5,562 bases of DNA, taken from the NCBI GenBank assembly GCA_002483395.1, contig DLHV01000149.1, positions 251 through 5,812 on the forward strand. Reading direction: 5' to 3'. The stretch is from Chloracidobacterium sp. UBA7659 (GTDB lineage: Bacteria > Acidobacteriota > Blastocatellia > Pyrinomonadales > Pyrinomonadaceae). Position 1 is the stretch's first letter; each line of letters opens with the position of its first letter. Below are positions 1 to 4,414 of this stretch, piece by piece. The position numbers and the translations under genes were made by a program. Under the pieces are notes generated by a model, which worked only from the letters and a program-made list of their open reading frames with translations, did no database searches and was not told the origin of the DNA.

Positions 1-1
1 C

Positions 2-88
2 TTGGTCAAACAAATTAACCGCGATGCGCGTTTGCTAAATGTCGAAAACACGGAAAGTTTGAATTCAACAAAAGAAGCAATTTTATAA
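2..88 (+). CDS. fabD: Malonyl-CoA:ACP transacylase, C-terminal end only
   Basis: FabD moves the malonyl group from CoA to the acyl carrier protein, supplying the extender unit for fatty-acid elongation in the cytoplasm. Only the last 28 codons are in the window, followed by TAA at 86-88. The visible peptide begins LVKQINRDARLLNVENTESL. It resembles the FabD tail as recalled from the family, where a 'GL(V/L)(K/R)xIxR' segment is followed by a 'LNVEDxxSL' segment shortly before the C-terminus. The catalytic GHSLGE region lies upstream, outside the window. The neighbours support the call: acpP starts 24 bases later and fabF comes next, the usual fab cluster, although fabG, often found between fabD and acpP, is absent at this point. 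The frame is fixed by its being open from the first full codon to the stop. The identification rests on a short tail plus context, so it is good but not certain. Confidence 0.72.
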   Translation: MVKQINRDARLLNVENTESLNSTKEAIL

Positions 89-112
89 ATTTATTAAGCT
101 GAGGAGAAAATA

Positions 113-352
113 ATGTCAGAAGTTCAAGATAAAATTAAACAAATTATCGTTGATGAATTAGGTGTAGATGAGGCGGAAGTTACTGAAAATGCCCGTTTTA
201 TTGAAGATTTGGGTGCTGACTCGCTGGATCTGGTCGAGCTTGTGATGCGTTTTGAAGAGGAATTCGATATTGAAATTCCCGACGAAGATGCTGAGAAAAT
301 TCAGAGCGTCCGCGATGCTTACGCTTACGTAGAACAGCATAAAGCGGCTTAG
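113..352 (+). CDS. acpP: Acyl carrier protein
   Basis: This is the small acidic carrier that holds growing acyl chains as thioesters on a 4'-phosphopantetheine arm and presents them to FabD, FabF and the other type II fatty-acid synthase enzymes. The 79-residue length is normal. The [10 protein letters not shown] motif sits at residues 34-43, and Ser37 is the expected phosphopantetheine attachment site. Helix II after it ([14 protein letters not shown]) carries the usual acidic recognition face, and the tail ends [13 protein letters not shown] strong Shine-Dalgarno sequence GAGGAG at 101-106 lies six bases before the ATG and supports this start. The gene follows fabD by 24 bases and precedes fabF, so it is probably part of the same operon. 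Its codons are visibly richer in A/T than those of fabF. Identification is essentially certain. Confidence 0.97.
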   Translation: MSEVQDKIKQIIVDELGVDEAEVTENARFIEDLGADSLDLVELVMRFEEEFDIEIPDEDAEKIQSVRDAYAYVEQHKAA

Positions 353-420
353 GTGAATCGTGAATCGTAAATCGTCAATCGCGGACGACTTCGATTCACG
401 ATTTATGATTTTCGATTCAC
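353..420. repeat. Heptamer-built inverted repeat (28-bp arms)
   Basis: Four tandem heptamers (GTGAATC, GTGAATC, GTAAATC, GTCAATC; 353-380) are followed by a 12-base spacer (381-392) and four heptamers in inverted orientation (GATTCAC, GATTTAT, GATTTTC, GATTCAC; 393-420). Pairing the arms end to end gives 24 Watson-Crick matches in 28 positions. The element begins directly after the acpP stop codon and ends four bases before the fabF start codon. It thus fills the whole intergenic gap and leaves no room for a ribosome binding site. No T-run follows, so it is not a standard terminator. It may be a dispersed repeat, and as RNA it could set the acpP:fabF expression ratio; both ideas are inference. 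Confidence 0.85.
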
Positions 421-424
421 GAAT

Positions 425-1666
425 ATGAAACGTCGAGTAGTGGTAACCGGGCTCGGTTTGGTAACGGCGTGCGGGAATGATGTCCCGACGACCTGGGGCG
501 CCATGATAAACGGCGTGAACGGCGCCGACTACATCAAGAAATTTGACCCCGAGAAGTTCTCGGTTCAGTTCGCCTGCGAGGTCAAGAATTTCGATCCGCT
601 CAGCTTTCTGGACAAAAAGGAAGCTCGTCGGATGGGTGCGTTTACGCATTTTGCCCTGGCTGCAGCTGACGAAGCTGTCAAGGACAGCGGCCTGAAGATA
701 GATGATTCGAATGCCGAGATGGTCGGGACCTATATCAGTTCCGGTATCGGCGATTTTTGGGCGATCGAACGCGAGCACGAAAAGCTGCTCAACTCGGGGC
801 CGGATAGAGTTTCTCCCTTCTTTATCGTGTCCGCTATCGTCAATCTGGCCGCGGGCAATGTTTCGATCCGTCACGGTGCCAAAGGGCCGAATTCGGCCAC
901 GGCGACTGCATGTTCGGCCGGGGCCCACGCGATCGGCGACAGTTTCCGGCTGATCGAACGTGGCGACGCGGACGCGATGATCTGCGGCGGTGCCGAAAGC
1001 GCGATCACGCCGATGTCGGTGGCCGGATTTGCTTCGATGCGGGCGCTTTCGACGCGTAACGACGATCCCAAACGTGCCTCGCGACCATTCGACGCAGAAC
1101 GCGATGGGTTCGTTATCGGCGAGGGATCGGGGATCATGATCCTCGAAGAGCTTGAGTTCGCAAAGGCTCGCGGTGCGCGGGTCTACGCTGAGATCGCCGG
1201 TTACGGCATGAGCGGCGATGCGTTTCATGTAACGATGCCGGACGAGACCGGTTCGGGTGCGATCCGCGTCATGAACCGGGCGATCAAAGACGCCGGGATC
1301 ACGCCGGATCAGATCGGATACATCAATGCCCACGGCACCTCGACGCCGTACAACGATAAGTTCGAATCGATGGCGATCAGGAAGGTATTTGGCGACCACG
1401 CTGATAAACTTGCGGTCAGCTCGACCAAGTCAATGACCGGCCACGCTCTCGGTGCCGCCGGTGGAATTGAAGCTGTCTTCTCTGTGCTGGCAATGCATGA
1501 GAATAAATTGCCGCCGACGATCAACTACGAGTTCCCCGATCCGGATTGCGATCTGGACTACGTTCCGAACGTCGCCCGCGAGGCCAAGGTCGATTACGTG
1601 TTGTCGAACAGCTTCGGGTTTGGCGGGACGAATGCGTGCTTGATCTTTAAGCGTTACGAGGAGTAA
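425..1666 (+). CDS. fabF: 3-oxoacyl-ACP synthase II (KAS II)
   Basis: FabF catalyses the decarboxylative condensation of malonyl-ACP with acyl-ACP, the chain-elongation step of type II fatty-acid synthesis. The protein has 413 residues, the same length as E. coli FabF. It starts with the typical [19 protein letters not shown], which fixes the start. The thiolase-fold catalytic residues are in the expected places: Cys163 in TACSAGAH, His303 in [11 protein letters not shown] and His340 in [12 protein letters not shown], with Lys335 just before. The glycine-rich gating loop SFGFGGTN is at residues 396-403. No Shine-Dalgarno sequence precedes the ATG, because a heptamer hairpin ends four bases upstream; translation may depend on coupling to acpP or on a leaderless-like mode. 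The last two Glu codons form the ribosome binding site of the following hicB gene. Identification is certain; FabB is excluded by length and context. Confidence 0.97.
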   Translation: MKRRVVVTGLGLVTACGNDVPTTWGAMINGVNGADYIKKFDPEKFSVQFACEVKNFDPLSFLDKKEARRMGAFTHFALAAADEAVKDSGLKIDDSNAEMVGTYISSGIGDFWAIEREHEKLLNSGPDRVSPFFIVSAIVNLAAGNVSIRHGAKGPNSATATACSAGAHAIGDSFRLIERGDADAMICGGAESAITPMSVAGFASMRALSTRNDDPKRASRPFDAERDGFVIGEGSGIMILEELEFAKARGARVYAEIAGYGMSGDAFHVTMPDETGSGAIRVMNRAIKDAGITPDQIGYINAHGTSTPYNDKFESMAIRKVFGDHADKLAVSSTKSMTGHALGAAGGIEAVFSVLAMHENKLPPTINYEFPDPDCDLDYVPNVAREAKVDYVLSNSFGFGGTNACLIFKRYEE

Positions 1667-1671
1667 ACCAT

Positions 1672-1866
1672 ATGCGTACATTGGAGTATACATTTTGGCA
1701 GGATGGCGAATTTTTCCTCGGTCACCTAAATGAGTATCCTGATTACGAAACGCAGGCGTATTCGAAGGATGAACTGATCGAGAATTTGAAGGATCTTCTC
1801 GCCGACCTCGAATCCGGTGAAATTCCTCATGTTCGTAGGGTCGAGGAATTTGTCGTATCGCAATGA
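1672..1866 (+). CDS. hicB: HicB-type antitoxin, short form
   Basis: This 64-residue protein resembles the HicB antitoxin fold, a partial RNase H-like domain that binds and neutralises the HicA mRNA interferase. It shows the N-terminal two-strand pattern (LEYTFWQDGEFFLGHL, residues 4-19), then a TQ(G/A)xS-like turn (TQAYSKDEL, 27-35) and an amphipathic helix (IENLKDLLADL, 36-46). No C-terminal ribbon-helix-helix or HTH extension is present, so it may not bind DNA as longer HicB proteins do. A clear Shine-Dalgarno sequence GAGGAG (1658-1663) lies inside the final codons of fabF, eight bases before the ATG. The stop overlaps the hicA start as ATGA, implying translational coupling. The order is antitoxin first, the reverse of the classical hicA-hicB order but known elsewhere. 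Short relatives are sometimes labelled, probably wrongly, as 2-oxoisovalerate dehydrogenase subunits. The call leans partly on the adjacent toxin. Confidence 0.8.
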   Translation: MRTLEYTFWQDGEFFLGHLNEYPDYETQAYSKDELIENLKDLLADLESGEIPHVRRVEEFVVSQ

Positions 1867-2042
1867 AACGCCGTGATCTTATCAAACAGCTTGAAGATAT
1901 GGGCTGCATTTTCATTCGGCATGGCGGTAAGCACGACTGGTACTCGAACCCGGTAACGAAACAATCCCAGCCCGTTCCGAGGCACAAGGAAGTCAGCGAG
2001 AATTTAGCTAAGTCGATTTTGAAGAAACTCGCTAACGGATGA
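1863..2042 (+). CDS. hicA: HicA-type mRNA interferase toxin
   Basis: HicA toxins are small dsRBD-like ribonucleases that cleave mRNA and arrest growth until bound by HicB. This 59-codon gene reads MKRRDLIKQLEDMGCIFIRH at its N-terminus, the usual 'helix then strand' opening of the family. GGKHDWY follows at residues 21-27, where His24 is the expected catalytic histidine. It then has VPRHKEVSENLAKSILKKL (38-56), matching the family's 'PRHKE(I/V)' strand and C-terminal helix. The length is normal for HicA (about 55-80). The ATG overlaps the hicB stop by four bases, so expression is probably coupled to the antitoxin. The gene ends five bases before the palindrome upstream of etfB. No key residue is missing, so the toxin appears intact. 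Identification is strong from motifs and context. Confidence 0.87.
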   Translation: MKRRDLIKQLEDMGCIFIRHGGKHDWYSNPVTKQSQPVPRHKEVSENLAKSILKKLANG

Positions 2043-2048
2043 TAGAAT
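2019..2048 (+). promoter_or_regulatory. Putative sigma-70-like promoter for etfBA
   Basis: TTGAAG (2019-2024, four of six matches to TTGACA) is followed after 18 bases by TAGAAT (2043-2048, five of six matches to TATAAT). The -35 box lies inside the end of hicA and the -10 box just after the hicA stop. A start site about seven bases downstream would fall inside the palindrome at 2048-2077, so a repressor bound there would block initiation. It is supported by sequence match and position only; chance matches of this quality are common. Confidence 0.38.
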
Positions 2049-2077
2049 GGGAATGAATGAGTACTCATTCATTCCCA
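2048..2077. promoter_or_regulatory. Perfect palindrome, FadR(TetR)-like operator before etfBA
   Basis: A 30-bp perfect palindrome (15-bp arms, no spacer, centre between 2062 and 2063) carries the core TGAATGAGTACTCATTCA. The TetR-family FadR repressor of Bacillus subtilis recognises, as recalled from the literature, TGAATGAMTANTCATTCA and controls beta-oxidation operons that include etfB and etfA. The core here differs only at the M position (G instead of A/C). It lies 19 bases before the etfB ATG. Long-chain acyl-CoA would be the expected inducer if a FadR homologue exists in this genome. No T-run follows it, so it is not an intrinsic terminator. The palindrome is certain; the regulator is inferred. 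Confidence 0.68.
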
Positions 2078-2096
2078 CATATTCGTGAACCAGATT

Positions 2097-2873
2097 ATGA
2101 AGATCATTGTTTTGATGAAACAGGTGGCTAATAAGGACGCGGTTTTGCGTATCGGCCCCGATGAGAAATGGATCAACGAAGCGGACATTGCCCAGCAGAC
2201 CAATGAGTCCGACGGCTACGCTCTCGAGGAGGCCTTGCGGATGAAGGAGGCCAAAGGCGAAGGCGAGGTTGTTGTTTGCTCGCTTGGGCCGCAGAGTGCG
2301 AAGACGGTGATCAAGGATGCGTTGGCTCGCGGTGCCGACCGTGCGGTCCACGTCGTAGTTGAGGATTCAAAGAAGCTCTCGCCGTTTCAGATCGCGACGG
2401 CTATCGCCGATGCAATTCGCGAAGAGAATGCCGATCTTGTTTTCAGCGGGCTGCAGTCGGATGACGCGAGCTTTGGGCAGACGGGTGTTATCCTCGCCGA
2501 GCTGCTCGGCATTCCGCACGCGACGCTTGTCATCGAGGTCGATCGCTCGAAATTGGACGGCAGCCTGCGTTTGAAACGCGAGCTTGAGAGCGGTTGGTAC
2601 CAGTGGTTTATGTATAAGCTGCCGGCTTTGCTGACGATCCAGTCCGGCATTTCGCAGATCCGCTATGCATCGCTCAAGGGCATCATGGCCGCGAAAAAAA
2701 AGGAGATCCGCGATGTTACGCCGTCGATCGCCGCGTTCGCGTCGGCACAGACGATCGAGAAGGTCTACATGCCGCTGAAGACGAAGCAGACGCAGATGCT
2801 CGGCAACGGCGACGCCAAGGCCGGAGCGGTCGAATTGGTTGAGAAGCTGAGGACTGAAGTCCGCGTCCTTTGA
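2097..2873 (+). CDS. etfB: Electron transfer flavoprotein, beta subunit
   Basis: EtfB pairs with EtfA to form the soluble FAD heterodimer that takes electrons from acyl-CoA dehydrogenases, usually passing them to ETF:quinone oxidoreductase. With the ATG at 2097 the protein has 258 residues and begins MKIIVLMKQV, the normal start. A GTG at 2085 would add four residues but is less typical. The nucleotide-binding segment GLQSDDASFGQTG is at residues 118-130. The beta signature region LKRELESGWYQWFMYKLPAL is at 159-178. The dehydrogenase-docking recognition loop RYASLKGIMAAKKK is at 189-202, with Leu193 as the likely anchor leucine. No good Shine-Dalgarno sequence is visible. A FadR-like palindrome lies just upstream, suggesting fatty-acid-responsive control. 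etfA follows 183 bases later across a repeat. Whether it is the ordinary or the electron-bifurcating type cannot be settled here; the docking loop favours the ordinary type. Confidence 0.93.
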   Translation: MKIIVLMKQVANKDAVLRIGPDEKWINEADIAQQTNESDGYALEEALRMKEAKGEGEVVVCSLGPQSAKTVIKDALARGADRAVHVVVEDSKKLSPFQIATAIADAIREENADLVFSGLQSDDASFGQTGVILAELLGIPHATLVIEVDRSKLDGSLRLKRELESGWYQWFMYKLPALLTIQSGISQIRYASLKGIMAAKKKEIRDVTPSIAAFASAQTIEKVYMPLKTKQTQMLGNGDAKAGAVELVEKLRTEVRVL

Positions 2874-2883
2874 TTCCCATAAG

Positions 2884-3038
2884 TTGCCACTAGCTTCAGC
2901 TGGTGGTTCCGGTCTTTCTAGGCTTCCGGCTTTAGCCGAACGTTTGGCTGAAGCACCAAGGAATGAGATCTTTTTTACTATTCGGCTAAAGCCGATCTTG
3001 GTCTTGAGCACCCTTCCACTAGCTGAAGTTAGTGGCAA
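2884..3038. repeat. Nested inverted repeat between etfB and etfA
   Basis: The outer arms are 23 bp: the left begins TTGCCACTAGCTTCAGCTGG (2884-2906) and the right is its inverted copy (3016-3038), with 21 of 23 matches. Inside are two perfectly complementary 14-bp inner arms, CGGCTTTAGCCGAA (2927-2940) and TTCGGCTAAAGCCG (2981-2994), each nearly self-palindromic. The unit is 155 bp with no open frame of note, and fills most of the etfB-etfA gap. It looks like a non-autonomous dispersed element (MITE- or BIME-like) inserted within the operon. It could also form RNA structure that lowers etfA relative to etfB. A ribosome binding site for etfA (AAAGGA, 3042-3047) lies just outside it. Confidence 0.85.
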
Positions 3039-3056
3039 TTTAAAGGAATAATATAA

Positions 3057-4025
3057 ATGATCCTCGTATTCATCGAACACAAAAATTGCGTCCTGAACAA
3101 GACCTCGCTTGAGGCCATCACGGCTGCCCAGGCTATCGGGAAGGACCTCGGGCTGAAGGTTTGGGCTGTTATTCCGTGCAATAAGGAATGCTCGTTGGCG
3201 CAGGAGATAGCCCAGTACGACCTTGAGAAGGTGATCGTCGCGAAGAATGAGAAGCTCGGCACCTACACGCCGGACGCCTACGCGGATGCGTGGGAGCAGG
3301 TGATCAAGGCGCAGGATCCGCAATACGTGGTGATGTCGCATACTTACCAGGTGCGTGATTTTGCACCGAAGGTCGCGGCACGGCTTGGACGCGAGGTTGT
3401 CGGCGACTGCATCCGTTACAAAGCTGACGGCGGAAAGCTGGTTTTGACACGCCGCATTTTTCTCGGCAAATTGGACGCCGATGTTGCGGTCGGCGGCGAT
3501 GCTCCGTATTTTGTGACGTTCCAGTCCGGGGCTTTTCGCGGCGATGCGGCGGCGAAGGGAACGGCGGCGGTCGAGACGATGGATGTCACCGTCGGCGAGC
3601 CGCGGATGACGCCGGAAGAGCCGTTTCAGGAAGCGAAGGCATCGGTCGATCTTACCAAGTCGGAGATCATCGTCGCGGTCGGCCGCGGGATCAAATCGCA
3701 GGAGAACATCGCTCTCGCCCAGCAGTTGGCGGATGTGCTGGGAGCCGATCTTGCGGCGTCGCGTCCGATATGCGACAGCGAGTGGCTGCCGATCGACCGG
3801 CAGATCGGCTCGTCGGGCCAGACCGTCGCTCCTAAGCTCTACATCGCTCTGGGAATCTCCGGTGCGATCCAGCACATCGTCGGGATGAAAAACGCCGGGA
3901 CGATCGTCGCGATCAACAAGGACAGCGAGGCCCCGATCTTCGACATTGCGGATTACGGAATCGTCGGCGACCTGTTCGAAGCTGTGCCTGTGCTGATCGA
4001 AGAGATCAAGAAGGCTAAAGCATAG
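3057..4025 (+). CDS. etfA: Electron transfer flavoprotein, alpha subunit
   Basis: EtfA binds the redox-active FAD of the ETF heterodimer. The 322-residue length is typical. The N-terminal domain (1 to about 195) is the EtfB-like Rossmann-type half, starting MILVFIEHKN. The C-terminal FAD domain shows GRGIKSQEN (209-217), ASRPICDSEWLPIDRQIGSS (234-253), the alpha signature LYIALGISGAIQHIVG (261-276), VAINKD (284-289) and PIFDIADYGIVGD (293-305). The flavin-contact loop reads GSSGQTVAP where animal proteins have GQTGK, so a Ser stands at the Thr position that contacts flavin N5, a conservative change. AAAGGA at 3042-3047 is the ribosome binding site, nine bases before the ATG. It is probably co-transcribed with etfB in spite of the repeat between them. 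Identification is certain; the physiological dehydrogenase partner is not visible here. Confidence 0.95.
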   Translation: MILVFIEHKNCVLNKTSLEAITAAQAIGKDLGLKVWAVIPCNKECSLAQEIAQYDLEKVIVAKNEKLGTYTPDAYADAWEQVIKAQDPQYVVMSHTYQVRDFAPKVAARLGREVVGDCIRYKADGGKLVLTRRIFLGKLDADVAVGGDAPYFVTFQSGAFRGDAAAKGTAAVETMDVTVGEPRMTPEEPFQEAKASVDLTKSEIIVAVGRGIKSQENIALAQQLADVLGADLAASRPICDSEWLPIDRQIGSSGQTVAPKLYIALGISGAIQHIVGMKNAGTIVAINKDSEAPIFDIADYGIVGDLFEAVPVLIEEIKKAKA

Positions 4026-4030
4026 ATTTA

Positions 4031-4150
4031 ACCGCCGAGACGCGGAGACGCGGAGATTTGTTGAGCCGGTGAGCAGGCTGATCATTCCCTTGAATTTTTC
4101 ATACATTCTTTTCATTTAATTTTTCCTTTGCGTCTCCGCGTCTCGGCGGT
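4031..4150. repeat. Inverted repeat with 21-bp perfect GC-rich arms
   Basis: The left arm (4031-4051) begins ACCGCCGAGACGCGGAGACG and the right arm (4130-4150) is its perfect reverse complement. A 78-base A/T-rich middle separates them. The left arm contains the octamer GAGACGCG twice in tandem (4037-4044, 4045-4052). It starts five bases after the etfA stop and lies between etfA (+) and minus-strand genes. It could therefore end transcription from both sides, though the large loop makes it a poor intrinsic terminator. This arm sequence is familiar as a dispersed intergenic repeat in environmental bacterial genomes (recollection, not searched). No gene is seen in its middle part. Confidence 0.82.
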
Positions 4151-4160
4151 GAGAAAGATT

Positions 4161-4414
4161 CTAAAAGAACCACGCGTTTCTGTTTCTCACGCCGTACATT
4201 GCGACCGTCATGCTGATGGCATCGGTCTGGTCGTCGAACTGGCCGGTCGGGAACAGGCACACTTCCTCTAATCCTTATTCCATGCACCTTAGACGAGGGC
4301 CCATTTTAATATGCTTTTGTTGGCGGTGCCTTCGACGCCGCGAAGATATGTGCCGAGCATTCTTGCCTCCCGCAGCAGATCCTGCAATAATGCCTGTCCG
4401 TGGAGGGCCGCGGT
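4161..4414 (-). pseudogene. Remnant of phage terminase large subunit C-terminus
   Basis: Large terminase subunits package phage DNA; their C-terminal nuclease domain ends with a conserved 'FPxGxxDDQxDAxS' stretch. The minus strand at 4274-4161 encodes GLEEVCLFPTGQFDDQTDAI, continuing SMTVAMYGVRNRNAWFF and a TAG stop, which fits this motif closely. Just upstream, in another frame (4288-4271), is GAWNKD, the usual 'GxWN' element that precedes it in terminases, flanked by stops at 4289-4291 and 4268-4270. The junction implies a small indel near 4269-4273. Further upstream in that second frame, 41 codons (4414-4292) are open and include GQALLQDLLREARMLGTYLR and GTANKS, which loosely fit the preceding 'PGQAG...L.GY...GSK' part with a deletion. 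The gene is clearly broken: two stops, one frameshift, no N-terminal ATPase. The motif part is convincing; the 41-codon part is weaker and might instead be a lost tail of the neighbouring aminopropyltransferase, with which it is in frame. Confidence 0.58.

Noticed and set aside
59..89. Possible promoter TTGAAT-19-TATAAA before acpP
   Set aside because: It lies inside the end of the fabD reading frame in an A/T-rich stretch, the spacing is long and the -35 box weak; operon transcription explains acpP without it.
353..420. Heptamer array as a CRISPR array
   Set aside because: The units are only 7 bp, contiguous and without spacers, and are arranged as an inverted pair of arrays.
158..1399. A 413-codon open frame on the minus strand opposite acpP and fabF
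   Set aside because: It runs antisense across two certain genes and the heptamer repeat, has no recognisable motif and no ribosome binding site; it is a mirror of the codon bias of fabF.
2048..2077. Palindrome read as an intrinsic terminator of hicBA
   Set aside because: No T-run follows on either strand and the arms are A/T-rich; perfect symmetry without a loop fits a protein-binding site better.
2085..2096. GTG at 2085 as start of etfB
   Set aside because: It would add only four residues not usual in the family, with no ribosome binding site; ATG at 2097 gives the typical MKIIVLMKQV beginning.
2367..4115. A 582-codon open frame on the minus strand opposite etfB and etfA
   Set aside because: It crosses both real etf genes and the repeat between them, and its translation is an Arg/Asp-rich low-quality sequence typical of the antisense frame of G+C-rich genes.
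4099..4287. Minus-strand 62-codon open frame over the repeat and terminase remnant
   Set aside because: It is out of frame with the recognisable terminase motif, is Arg-rich and extends through the inverted-repeat arm; no coding signal.
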